The notes: generated from the letters alone by a model not told the origin. DNA of 64,000 bases from an uncultured Flavobacteriales bacterium (GCA_937899835.1 CALCCE010000011.1:53511-117510); one strand, 5' to 3'. Positions 44,841 through 53,055 are shown, counted from the first letter of the stretch. Numbers and translations are program-made.

Positions 44841-44891
44841 GATGGAAAACAAACAACCTAAACCAGATCCGGTTCAGGTAAAAAAAGAAAA

Positions 44892-44917
44892 GGCCACTTT
44901 CCGGTAGAAAAGCGGCC
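44892..44917 (-). terminator. terminator at the end of the sigma-crt-folE operon
   Basis: On the minus strand GGCCGCTTTTC-TACC-GGAAAGTGGCC forms an 11-bp stem (two G-T pairs), followed by a T-rich tract complementary to the A-run at 44879-44890. It lies 28 bp beyond the folE stop. Confidence 0.75.
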
Positions 44918-44944
44918 TCAGGTAAAACTTGATTTATAGGAAAA

Positions 44945-45628
44945 TCAAATTCCGGTATTCAGTTCCAGGTATTTCATGAACTCCTCTTTGGTAGAGCGTT
45001 CTTTGAATTTTCCTGAGAAAGAAGAAGTAACCGTACTGCTGGCAGTGTCTTCCACTCCGCGTGCGGCAACACACAAGTGTGCCGCATCAATTACAATGGC
45101 TACATCCTCTGTTTTCAAAATGCGTTTCAATTCGTTGGCAATTTGCACGGTAAGGCGCTCTTGCACCTGTGGTCGCTTTGAAAAGTAACGAACAATCCGG
45201 TTGATCTTTGACAAACCAATAACGTGTCCGTTAGAAATATAGGCAACGTGCGCTTTGCCAATGATTGGCACAAAATGGTGCTCGCAGGTAGAGTAAACAG
45301 TGATGTTCTTCTCCACCAGCATTTCGTTGTACTGGTATTTGTTTTCAAACAGCTTGACGTTAGGCATGTTTGCCGGATTCAAACCACTGAAAATCTCTTT
45401 CACATACATTTTAGCCACACGGTGAGGTGTGCCACTTAGGCTATCGTCGTGTAAGTCGAGGCCCATGATGTTCATGATTTCCCGGAAGTGTTTTTCGATA
45501 AGTTCTATTTTCAACTCATCGTCCACTTCAAAAGCGTCAGCACGCAATGGGGTCTCCAAGGAGGTTCCCACGTGCTCATCGCCCATGGTTTCAATCATTT
45601 CGCGGTCAATTTCCGCTGTATTCAACAT
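44945..45628 (-). CDS. folE: GTP cyclohydrolase I
   Basis: A 227-residue type I GTP cyclohydrolase that converts GTP to 7,8-dihydroneopterin triphosphate, the entry to folate and tetrahydropterins. Zinc ligands are visible as Cys and His in STCEHHFVP and Cys in HLCVAARG; DIFSGLNP-like and LSKINRIVRYFSKRPQVQERLT segments match the family. The start is either the ATG at 45628 (used) or one at 45646; both overlap the upstream pterin synthase gene. Being last in the carotenoid operon suggests light-controlled expression. Another folE may exist elsewhere for housekeeping, which the window cannot show. Confidence 0.95.
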   Translation of the reverse strand: MLNTAEIDREMIETMGDEHVGTSLETPLRADAFEVDDELKIELIEKHFREIMNIMGLDLHDDSLSGTPHRVAKMYVKEIFSGLNPANMPNVKLFENKYQYNEMLVEKNITVYSTCEHHFVPIIGKAHVAYISNGHVIGLSKINRIVRYFSKRPQVQERLTVQIANELKRILKTEDVAIVIDAAHLCVAARGVEDTASSTVTSSFSGKFKERSTKEEFMKYLELNTGI

Positions 45629-46016
45629 AATTCCGTTCGGTTTCATAAAGGGTAATCTTTAGGTCGAGATGATCCTCAAAAGCAGCCCTTAGCCGGTTCC
45701 AAATCACGCCGGCGATATTTTCGGCAGTAGGATTCAGGTTTTTAAAGTCCGCCACATCCAGGTTCAGGTTCTTATGATCGTAACGATCGGTCACTTCCTC
45801 GCGGATAATGTCTTTCATTACTTTCATATCAATCACGTAGCCGGTACGAGCATCTACCGATCCGGTAAGATGCACAACTAAATCATAGTTGTGTCCATGG
45901 TAATTCGGGTTGTTGCATTTTCCGAATACCTTTTGGTTAGTCGCATCGTCCCATTCAGGGTTGTGCAAACGATGCGCTGCATTAAAATGCTCTTTACGGC
46001 AAACCGTTACCTTCAA
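45606..46016 (-). CDS. 6-pyruvoyl-tetrahydropterin synthase family protein
   Basis: A 136-residue tunnelling-fold zinc enzyme. Zinc ligands are His15, His40 and His42. The catalytic Cys34 is in C-x5-HGH (CNNPNYHGH), the spacing of true 6-pyruvoyl-tetrahydropterin synthases; queuosine-pathway QueD usually has C-x3-HGH. It would act on the FolE product, which is encoded by the next overlapping gene. The start appears to be TTG, with no ATG in frame upstream. This supports a tetrahydropterin made within the light operon, although an overlapping role in queuosine or pterin salvage cannot be excluded. Confidence 0.88.
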   Translation of the reverse strand: MKVTVCRKEHFNAAHRLHNPEWDDATNQKVFGKCNNPNYHGHNYDLVVHLTGSVDARTGYVIDMKVMKDIIREEVTDRYDHKNLNLDVADFKNLNPTAENIAGVIWNRLRAAFEDHLDLKITLYETERNYVEYSGN

Positions 46017-46090
46017 TTGATTTGGTTTTAAGTCCCGAAATGGGGCGGCAAAATTATTATTATTTGATTGAGAGATTGCTAATAAGCAAG

Positions 46091-46618
46091 TTACGCGGGT
46101 TTAGCAACGTTGACCACGCGGTCGATGGAAAGCTTGAACCATTCGGTAAAGCGTTCCGGATAAAGGTTGATTTCTTTCATGAGTGTTTCAAGATCAACGT
46201 AGCGCCAGCCGCCAACCTCATCGGGGTTGACTTCGGGGGCATCGCTGAATTGACCAACCAGCACATGATCCAGCTCATGTTCGGTTAGTTCGTTGTCCAG
46301 TACTTTTTTGTAGATAAATGAGAACTTGAATTCAATGGGGCAATCAAATCCCATTTCTTCTACAAGACGGCGGTGGGCTGCATCCATTACTTCTTCTCCC
46401 GGCCGGGGATGGCTGCAACAGGTATTGGTCCACAAACCACCCGAGTGGTATTTGTGGTGAGCGCGTTGCTGCAACAACAGCTCGTTTTGCTCATTGAATA
46501 CAAAGACGGAAAAAGCACGGTGCAACACCCCTTGACGGTGTGCTTCGAGTTTATCCATAGTGCCCAGAGGACGATCACTTTCATCCACCAGTATCACTTT
46601 TTCTTCGGCATCGATCAT
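46091..46618 (-). CDS. idi: isopentenyl-diphosphate delta-isomerase, type I
   Basis: A 175-residue Nudix-fold isomerase that interconverts IPP and DMAPP, feeding isoprenoid and carotenoid synthesis. The catalytic Cys lies in WTNTCCSHP, and the Glu-containing EYxxDH-type region is represented by ELTEHELDHVLVG. Metal-binding His residues in HRQGVLHRAFSVFVF are also present. It is 12 bp downstream of the unknown 174-residue gene and 74 bp upstream of the pterin synthase gene, all in one orientation. Confidence 0.95.
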   Translation of the reverse strand: MIDAEEKVILVDESDRPLGTMDKLEAHRQGVLHRAFSVFVFNEQNELLLQQRAHHKYHSGGLWTNTCCSHPRPGEEVMDAAHRRLVEEMGFDCPIEFKFSFIYKKVLDNELTEHELDHVLVGQFSDAPEVNPDEVGGWRYVDLETLMKEINLYPERFTEWFKLSIDRVVNVAKPA

Positions 46619-46630
46619 TGATGTGTCTTT

Positions 46631-47155
46631 TTAAGATTGGCGTTTCCAGCGTTTAATAACCGCCTTATCCGCTTCAGTGCAATGGGTGGAAGATAGTAAA
46701 TAGGAAACAATGGTAGCTTCTAAGTCAGAACTCAGCGTGGATTTACCCAACGCTCCAAGCATGATTTTCTTGTCTTCATTAATGTTTTCATTGTACCCCA
46801 AGAACTCGGGAACCTGGGTTTGAAGAACAAAACGAAGAAACCGTAATTCTGTATTGTTAGGCTGCTGAAGGATCGAATTTTCTAAACGTTCCTTTCCATC
46901 ACTAAAATAACTGTAGCGTTTCCAGGGATTCGACGAGTATTCGGCCATACGAGCTTCCATGACGCCGTAGTAACCCATTAATATGATAGAAAGTTCAGAT
47001 TTCGATTTTTCTAATCGTTTATAGAGTTCTGTTGCAGCAGATTCGCTTGTAGCGGCTGCTACAAATTGGTTTCTTACCTCGGGTAAGGATAGTTCTTGGG
47101 CGGCTGGTGATCCCCAAAGGGCAACCAGGCAAAGCATGGCCAATAAGAAACGCAT
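46631..47155 (-). CDS. unknown secreted protein of the carotenoid operon
   Basis: A 174-residue protein with a signal peptide (cleavage near PAAQ, residue 20) and a helical mature part containing ILMGYYGVMEARMAEYSSNPWKR and LRFLRFVLQTQVPEFLGYNENI. I see no known catalytic motif. The gene lies between crtB (13 bp) and idi (12 bp), so it is almost certainly co-transcribed with them. Similar small genes are often seen beside crtB in Flavobacteria, but a function has not been assigned to my knowledge. Confidence 0.75.
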   Translation of the reverse strand: MRFLLAMLCLVALWGSPAAQELSLPEVRNQFVAAATSESAATELYKRLEKSKSELSIILMGYYGVMEARMAEYSSNPWKRYSYFSDGKERLENSILQQPNNTELRFLRFVLQTQVPEFLGYNENINEDKKIMLGALGKSTLSSDLEATIVSYLLSSTHCTEADKAVIKRWKRQS

Positions 47156-47168
47156 GGTTTTGAGGCAG

Positions 47169-48005
47169 TTAGATCAAATTGAGGCTGTGTCGAACGTAGG
47201 AGCCTACGAAGAGTGCATACTTCCGATTGTTGGGAATTCGGATACGCTCATTCAACATCCGCTTGGGCGGGGTGCTTCGAATTTTGTTGAACAAAGAAAT
47301 GTAATAGACATAAGCCATGTAAACCCCAAATCTTGCTGCTTTGGGCAATCGCTTAATACCTTCGAAACCATCTTTAAAGTCGATGGCAATGTCTTTTTCA
47401 ATGGCCAGCTTGGCAGCCTCATCAAACTGATCCATGTCGATGCCAGGAAAATAGGTGCGTCCCATTTCCTTATAATCTGCTTGCAAATCGCGCAAGAAGT
47501 TAATTTTTTGAAAAGCCGATCCTAATCGCATCGCGTAGTAGCGCAGCTCGTTGTATTTGTTTTCATCCCCTTCCACAAAAACCTTGAGGCACATGAGGCC
47601 TACCACTTCCGCCGAGCCAAGAATGTATTCTTCATAAGAGGCCTGGTCGTGATTGGCTTGATCCAGGTCCATCTCCATGCTGTGCAGAAAAGTGTCGATC
47701 AACTCCCGATCAATATTGTATTCATGCACTACACGCTGGAAGCTGTGAAGAATAGGGTTCAAACTAATCTTATCTTCCAAGGCCCGGTAAGTATCCTGAC
47801 GAAACTCTTGCAGCAGTTTTTGTTTGTCGTAATCGTGGAAAGTATCTACAATTTCATCCGCAAAACGAACGAAACCATAAATCGAATAAATAGGATCGTG
47901 GAACTTCTTGTACAGGAATCGAATTCCCATCGAAAAGGAGGTACTGTACGAGGTAGTAGTTAGCTTGCTGCACTTAAGGGCTACCTTGTCAAAAATTTCT
48001 TTCAC
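47169..48005 (-). CDS. crtB: phytoene synthase
   Basis: A 278-residue squalene/phytoene synthase family enzyme that condenses two GGPP molecules to phytoene. Both Asp-rich motifs are present: DEIVDTFHD near residue 40 and DLQADYKEMGRTYFP near residue 175. The start is GTG, overlapping the crtI stop by 4 bp (GTGA), which implies coupled translation. No crtE (GGPP synthase) gene is in the window. Confidence 0.95.
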   Translation of the reverse strand: MKEIFDKVALKCSKLTTTSYSTSFSMGIRFLYKKFHDPIYSIYGFVRFADEIVDTFHDYDKQKLLQEFRQDTYRALEDKISLNPILHSFQRVVHEYNIDRELIDTFLHSMEMDLDQANHDQASYEEYILGSAEVVGLMCLKVFVEGDENKYNELRYYAMRLGSAFQKINFLRDLQADYKEMGRTYFPGIDMDQFDEAAKLAIEKDIAIDFKDGFEGIKRLPKAARFGVYMAYVYYISLFNKIRSTPPKRMLNERIRIPNNRKYALFVGSYVRHSLNLI

Positions 48006-49480
48006 GATTGAACTTTTAAGTAGTGGTCTGTCAGGTTGGCTACCACCTGACCGGAAATGATAGAAGGTGGAACTCCTGGGCCTGGAACGGTGAGTTGCCC
48101 TGTATAGAACAGGTTTTTCACCTTTTTGTTTAAGATTGATGGTTTTAGGATCGCCGTTTGGCGCAAGGTATTGGCCAATCCGTAGGCATTTCCCTTGAAC
48201 GAATGGTAGTCCGATTCAAAATCGCGGTGCGCATAACTCCGCTTATAAATCACGTGAGGACGAATGGATTGACCGGTAAGTGACTCCAGACGATCCATCA
48301 CCAGGTTGTAATATTTTTCCCGCACCTCTTCCGGATCTTCGAGGTTGGGCGCTACCGGAACCAACAAGAACAGGTTTTCGTGCCCTTCGGGCGCCACAGT
48401 ACTGTCGGTTAGCGAAGGCACACAAGCATAGAACAAGGGTTTGGTGGGCCACTTGGGTGTTTCATAAATTTCTTCTGCATGGCGATGAAAATCTTCATCG
48501 AAGAACAGGTTGTGGTGCTGCAATCCCGTCAAGCGCTTGTTCAACCCTAAGTAAAACAACAAGCAGGAAGGAGCCATCGTACGTTTGTCCCAATAGTCTT
48601 CGGTATACCGCCGGTGTGAAGCAGGCAGTAGGTGTTGCTCAACGTGGTGATAATCGGCCGAGGCCACAACTGCATCAGCAGGAAAGTGGCCACCGTTGAG
48701 GTCCAATTGGCGAATGAATTGACCATCTACTGGTAGATGACTCACGGGCGAGCCCGTTTGAAATTCTACTCCTAAGGATTTGGCGAGGTCTACCATTCCT
48801 TCCACAATGCGGTACATGCCACCCATCGGATACCACGTTCCCAAACTGATATCCGCATGGTTCATCAAGCTATACAGAGCCGGAGTATTGCGCGGCATTG
48901 CTCCCAAAAACAAAATGGGGAACTCCAACAGCCGAATCAACCGGGAGTCTGTGAAATACTTGCGAACGTAGGAGTGAAACGATTTGAGAACGTGCATTTT
49001 CAGCAGCCCGTTCAACAATCGGGCATCCGCAAACTCGCCCAGTTTAAGTCCTGGCTTGTATACCAGGTCATTGATTCCAACTTCGTATTTGTAAGCTGCT
49101 TCAGCGAGGAATTTTCGAAGCTGTAGGGCGCTGCCTGGCTCGATCCGCTCGAACAGTGCTTCCATGGCATCCATTTCGGCGGGAATTTCCCATACCTCAT
49201 CTTTTCCAAAGAAAACGCTGTAAGAGGGGTCCAAGCGTTTGAGCGTGTAAAAGTCGGCAGCACTTTTGCCAAAAAGTTGAAAGTAGGATTCGAATACATC
49301 GGGCATCCAGTACCAACTGGGACCCATGTCAAAGGTGAATCCTTCTGCCTGAAATTGTCGCGCGCGGCCGCCAAGGTGGTCGTTTTTTTCCAGAACTGTC
49401 ACCTTATGGCCCTTTTGGGCCAAGCATGCGGCAGCAGCCAGACCCGAGAAGCCGGATCCGATTACCGCTATGTTTTTCAT
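48002..49480 (-). CDS. crtI: phytoene desaturase (CrtI type)
   Basis: A 492-residue FAD oxidoreductase that desaturates phytoene towards lycopene. It has the N-terminal dinucleotide-binding loop GSGFSGLAAAACLAQKGHKVTVLEKN, the GRARQFQAEGFTFDMGPSWY segment and the C-terminal NLFYTGQLTVPGPGVPPSIISGQ signature. It starts 5 bp after the sigma-factor stop and overlaps crtB by 4 bp. Confidence 0.96.
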   Translation of the reverse strand: MKNIAVIGSGFSGLAAAACLAQKGHKVTVLEKNDHLGGRARQFQAEGFTFDMGPSWYWMPDVFESYFQLFGKSAADFYTLKRLDPSYSVFFGKDEVWEIPAEMDAMEALFERIEPGSALQLRKFLAEAAYKYEVGINDLVYKPGLKLGEFADARLLNGLLKMHVLKSFHSYVRKYFTDSRLIRLLEFPILFLGAMPRNTPALYSLMNHADISLGTWYPMGGMYRIVEGMVDLAKSLGVEFQTGSPVSHLPVDGQFIRQLDLNGGHFPADAVVASADYHHVEQHLLPASHRRYTEDYWDKRTMAPSCLLFYLGLNKRLTGLQHHNLFFDEDFHRHAEEIYETPKWPTKPLFYACVPSLTDSTVAPEGHENLFLLVPVAPNLEDPEEVREKYYNLVMDRLESLTGQSIRPHVIYKRSYAHRDFESDYHSFKGNAYGLANTLRQTAILKPSILNKKVKNLFYTGQLTVPGPGVPPSIISGQVVANLTDHYLKVQS

Positions 49481-49485
49481 AAATT

Positions 49486-49992
49486 TTAGGGCTGGTAGTC
49501 TGTCAAAGCAGACATCAATTTTCGTCGGGCGAGGAAAATCCGACTTTTCACAGTACCTATAGGAAGGGAAAGCTCCTCGGCGATCTCCTTGTATTTGAAA
49601 CCCTTGTTGTGCATTTCGAAGGGTCGACGATATTCCTCTTCCAGTTGACCAATTTTTTTCCGAATCTCACGCACCGCATAAGTAGTCTCTGGGTGCTCTC
49701 CATCAGAACGACTCGAAGTATTTAAATAGTACAAGTCTTCCGTTTGATCAATAATTGTATTAGCTTTAGTCTTTCTACGATAGTTATTGATGAAGGTATT
49801 CTTCATGATCGTATATAACCAAGCTTTCAGATTGGTACGTTCCTGAAATTTCTCCTTGTACACTAATGCCTTCACAATGGTATCTTGCAACAAGTCTTTC
49901 GCATCTTCCTCGTTCATAGTCAGGTGAAGTGCGAAGTACTCGAGTGGTTGCTTTAAGCTGATGACCTGTTGGTTGAAATCGGACTTAGACAT
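49486..49992 (-). CDS. ECF-type RNA polymerase sigma factor at the head of the crt operon
   Basis: A 168-residue sigma-70 family ECF factor: region 2 (NEEDAKDLLQDTIVKAL ... NLKAWLYTIMKNTFINNYRR) and region 4 (RRPFEMHNKGFKYKEIAEELSLPIGTVKSRIFLARRKL). No anti-sigma gene is adjacent. The ATG at 49992 is preceded by about 58 bases of leader from the predicted promoter. Being the first gene after the CarH-type operators, it would be induced in light and may amplify the response or turn on further genes such as phr. The same type of sigma factor is frequent in flavobacterial carotenoid clusters. Confidence 0.9.
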   Translation of the reverse strand: MSKSDFNQQVISLKQPLEYFALHLTMNEEDAKDLLQDTIVKALVYKEKFQERTNLKAWLYTIMKNTFINNYRRKTKANTIIDQTEDLYYLNTSSRSDGEHPETTYAVREIRKKIGQLEEEYRRPFEMHNKGFKYKEIAEELSLPIGTVKSRIFLARRKLMSALTDYQP

Positions 49993-50027
49993 AGCGTTTG
50001 ATTTTCCTGGTGTCCAAGGCTTCACAT

Positions 50028-50126
50028 TTTGTTTAGCCTTTTTCGAATGTTGTTAAACAAATTTAAGGCGATACCCGGCTTTCTCCAAATTTTTGTTTAA
50101 CTATTTAGTTGTTTTGGTTAAACAAA
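50028..50126. promoter_or_regulatory. cluster of four GTTAAACAAA-type boxes (candidate CarH operators)
   Basis: The 10-mer GTTAAACAAA occurs at 50052-50061 and 50117-50126, and its inverse TTTGTTTAAC occurs exactly at 50092-50101. A fourth copy with one mismatch (TTTGTTTAGC) is at 50028-50037. One box overlaps the -7 element of the predicted sigma-crt promoter, and another lies just upstream of its -33 element. This is the expected layout for a repressor encoded next door. Confidence 0.7.
50058..50089 (-). promoter_or_regulatory. promoter of the sigma-crt-pterin operon
   Basis: On the minus strand TTTG (50086-50089) and TAAATTTG (50058-50065) are separated by 20 bp, matching the Bacteroidota -33/-7 consensus. 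The transcript would start near 50051, about 58 bases before the sigma-factor ATG. Confidence 0.65.
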
Positions 50127-50209
50127 ATCAGTTTTTTCACCCTAACTTCTTGTTTTAGAGCAAATTAACAGTTGTTAAAAAATGTTAGTGATTTGAATGA
50201 ACTTTAAAA

Positions 50210-51103
50210 TCAATCGATAAGCTCTTGTTCAAGGGCATCGATAGAGTCCATATAAATGAAGTGTGGAGGGAAGGTCAAACCCTCAAAAGTGCGAGAAGGT
50301 CCACTCATGTAAACCGGCATTCCAGGAAAAGAGATGGCCAGCCTGTCCAGAAAATCCTGCGACTCTGACAACGGCACCGGAGTAACCATAAACGTTTGTA
50401 AAACATCTGGCTTACTTACTTGAACAACTTGTTTCAGGTCATCAAAAGGCACATTTTGCCCCAAATAAGTAACGTGAATTCCGTTGGCTTTGAGAATATA
50501 ATAGGCAATCAGCAAGCCCAGTTCATGGTACTCTCCTTCCGGCAGAAATAATAAGTGCCGCTTTTCGGGATTCTTTGGTGTATCTAAGCCATCAATGGCT
50601 ACAATGATCTTTTGCCGAATGATGTTGGAGACAAAATGTTCTTGCGCAGGGTTGAGTTCTCCAATGCTCCACAAAACACCTACCTTCTCCAAAAAGGGAT
50701 AAATAAGTTGAACCACAGCAGCCTTAAAGCCTCTACGAATAACACTGGTAGAGAATATTTTGTGGAACTTATCCTCATCAAAGTCGATCATGGAAAGCAT
50801 CAAACCATTGGCCTTGACTTCAAGGGAATGGTCGGTACTGTGTTCCAGGGTATTGGAATACAACTCCTGAATGATCTCATTGATCTCGCTGGTGGTGAAC
50901 CTACTGACTTTAGAGATTTTGTAGCCTTGGTCCAACAACAAAGAAACGTTCAACAGCCTTTTCAGCTGTGTATCGTCGTAAGTACGAATGTTGGTTTTAG
51001 TACGGGCTGGCGTCAACAAACCATAACGTTGTTCCCATATACGAATGGTGTGGGCTTTAACACCCGACAGCCGCTCTAAGTCGCGTATGGAATAGTTTGC
51101 CAT
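50210..51103 (-). CDS. carH: CarH-type B12-dependent photoreceptor repressor (MerR family)
   Basis: A 297-residue protein. Residues 1-75 are a MerR winged HTH (YSIRDLERLSGVKAHTIRIWEQRYGLL). Residues about 95-170 are a helical cap containing W-x9-EH: Trp145, Glu155 and His156. Residues about 180-295 form a B12-binding Rossmann domain with the E-x-H-x2-G motif at 191-196, His193 being the lower axial cobalt ligand. These are the defining features of CarH/LitR regulators, which bind DNA as adenosylcobalamin-bound tetramers in the dark and release it in light. The gene lies 217 bp upstream of the sigma-crt operon in the same orientation and is divergent from uvrC. Confidence 0.92.
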   Translation of the reverse strand: MANYSIRDLERLSGVKAHTIRIWEQRYGLLTPARTKTNIRTYDDTQLKRLLNVSLLLDQGYKISKVSRFTTSEINEIIQELYSNTLEHSTDHSLEVKANGLMLSMIDFDEDKFHKIFSTSVIRRGFKAAVVQLIYPFLEKVGVLWSIGELNPAQEHFVSNIIRQKIIVAIDGLDTPKNPEKRHLLFLPEGEYHELGLLIAYYILKANGIHVTYLGQNVPFDDLKQVVQVSKPDVLQTFMVTPVPLSESQDFLDRLAISFPGMPVYMSGPSRTFEGLTFPPHFIYMDSIDALEQELID

Positions 51104-51213
51104 TAAGAATCCGTTGCTTTAACCAAGAAAAAACACGCGATTAACGAGAATGTTCAATAGATGTTTACTTTTTTCTGCTATCGTTACCAAATGGCCGTCC
51201 ACCCGGCAGTAGC

Positions 51214-51221
51214 TATCTTTG
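51214..51221 (+). promoter_or_regulatory. -7 element of uvrC
   Basis: TATCTTTG matches the Bacteroidota -7 box and ends 6 bp before the GTG start, implying a leaderless uvrC message. No clear -33 element is seen. Confidence 0.45.
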
Positions 51222-51227
51222 CTTCTT

Positions 51228-53039
51228 GTGAAAGACCGACCACCGAAAATTGAAGAGGCACTCCCCCGCTTGCCTCAAAAGCCTGGAGTCTATCAGTATT
51301 TTGATGCTGATGAAAAACTCCTGTATGTCGGTAAAGCCAAAAATCTTAAGAAACGCGTTTCCAGTTATTTCAGTAAGGATCGGTTTGAGAACGGAAAGAC
51401 CGCCCTCCTCGTTCGTAAAATTCAGTCGCTCAAATACATTGTAGTGGATACGGAGTATGAAGCCCTGTTGTTGGAGAACACCCTTATAAAAAAACACCAA
51501 CCGCGCTTCAACATCCAGCTAAGGGACGACAAGACTTATCCCTGGATTTGCATTAAGAACGAGCGATTTCCTCGGGTTTTCACCACGCGAAAGCTAATCA
51601 AGGATGGCTCTGAATACTACGGCCCGTACCCATCTGTGCGGGTGTTGAAGAACATCCTCAGCCTGATTACACAGCTGTACAAGTTGCGCAATTGCAGTTT
51701 CAACCTATCGGATGAAAACATACAAGCCGGAAAATTTCGGGTGTGCCTCGAATACCAGATTGGCAATTGCAAGGGCCCTTGCGAAGGAAAGCAAGATGAA
51801 GAGGACTACAGAGAAGCCATTGCACAAATCAGAAACCTTATCAAAGGCAATGTGCAATCGGTTATCCGCGATTTAAAAGCCCGCATGCTCGAGCAGGCAA
51901 CGAACCTGCAATTTGAAGAGGCTCAATACACCAAAACCCGCCTGGATGCCCTCGAAAAATTCAAGAGCAAGTCTACTGTGGTCAATTCTTCCATCGACAA
52001 TGTGGATGTGTTGACGATCCTTGCCGATGATAAATTCGGCTATGTCAACTACATGCGGGTGATACGTGGCGCCATTGTGCAATCCCACACCATTGAGGTT
52101 AAAAAACAATTGGATGAACGCCCGGCAGAACTCCTGGCCAGTGCGTTGGTAGAGATGCGGGAGCGTTTCGGAAGCGTTTCAAAGGAGGTATTGGTCTCCG
52201 AAGTGCTTCAAGTAGAATTTCCCGATTTGCGCATCCATGTTCCCCAGCGTGGCGACAAACGCCGGTTGATTGAGTTTTCGGAACGCAATGCGCGTTTTTT
52301 CATGATGGACCGTCACAAAGAGCAAGAAAAAGTAGACCCCGACCGGCACATCAACCGCATTCTATCGCAAATGCAAGAAGATTTGCGCCTTCCGGAGCTT
52401 CCCCGACACATCGAGTGTTTTGACAACTCTAACATGCAAGGGTCTTTTCCGGTGGCCGCTTGCGTGGTATTCAAAAATGCACGGCCTTCCAAAAAGGATT
52501 ACCGCCACTTCAATATAAAAACGGTAGAGGGACCCAACGATTTTGCTTCCATGGAAGAAGTGCTACACCGGAGGTACAAACGACTGGTAGACGAAGACCA
52601 GCCTCTCCCACAACTGGTAGTAGTGGATGGTGGAAAAGGCCAACTTAGTTCGGCCCTAAAAACCCTGGACGAGCTGGGCCTGCGTGGCAAAATCAGCATC
52701 ATTGGCATTGCCAAGCGACTGGAAGAAATCTTTTTTCCGGAAGATCCTATCCCCATTTACATCGATAAGCGTTCCGAATCCCTCAAGATCATACAACAGT
52801 TGCGCAACGAAGCCCACCGCTTCGGCATCACCCATCACCGCAACCGCAGAAGCAAAGGGGTAATTCGTACTTCATTGTCAGACATTCAGGGAATTGGCGA
52901 ACAGACGGCCCGTCAGTTACTGCGCCACTTCAAATCGGTAAAACGCATTCGGGAAGCCAGCGAAGAAGATCTGGCACAAGTCGTCACGCAACAGCGGGCC
53001 AAACTGGTTTATCAACACTTTAACGGTAAAGAGGAATAG
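51228..53039 (+). CDS. uvrC: excinuclease ABC subunit C
   Basis: A 603-residue nucleotide-excision-repair nuclease. It has a GIY-YIG domain (GVYQYFDADEKLLYVGKAKNLKKRV) making the 3' incision, a UVR motif (ARMLEQATNLQFEEAQYTKTRLDAL), an RNase H-like domain with ECFDNSNMQGSFPVAACVVF making the 5' incision, and a C-terminal helix-hairpin-helix (IQGIGEQTARQLL). I place the start at the GTG at 51228 because a TTG three codons upstream overlaps a TATCTTTG promoter box at 51214-51221. It is divergent from carH, with 124 bp between them. Confidence 0.93.
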   Translation: MKDRPPKIEEALPRLPQKPGVYQYFDADEKLLYVGKAKNLKKRVSSYFSKDRFENGKTALLVRKIQSLKYIVVDTEYEALLLENTLIKKHQPRFNIQLRDDKTYPWICIKNERFPRVFTTRKLIKDGSEYYGPYPSVRVLKNILSLITQLYKLRNCSFNLSDENIQAGKFRVCLEYQIGNCKGPCEGKQDEEDYREAIAQIRNLIKGNVQSVIRDLKARMLEQATNLQFEEAQYTKTRLDALEKFKSKSTVVNSSIDNVDVLTILADDKFGYVNYMRVIRGAIVQSHTIEVKKQLDERPAELLASALVEMRERFGSVSKEVLVSEVLQVEFPDLRIHVPQRGDKRRLIEFSERNARFFMMDRHKEQEKVDPDRHINRILSQMQEDLRLPELPRHIECFDNSNMQGSFPVAACVVFKNARPSKKDYRHFNIKTVEGPNDFASMEEVLHRRYKRLVDEDQPLPQLVVVDGGKGQLSSALKTLDELGLRGKISIIGIAKRLEEIFFPEDPIPIYIDKRSESLKIIQQLRNEAHRFGITHHRNRRSKGVIRTSLSDIQGIGEQTARQLLRHFKSVKRIREASEEDLAQVVTQQRAKLVYQHFNGKEE

Positions 53040-53055
53040 GAAAAAAAGGGGGAAA

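Noticed and set aside
44858..44877. CTAAACC-N6-GGTTCAG inverted repeat just upstream of the photolyase gene as a CarH box
   Set aside because: It does not match GTTAAACAAA and contains a G-T pair; its meaning is unclear.
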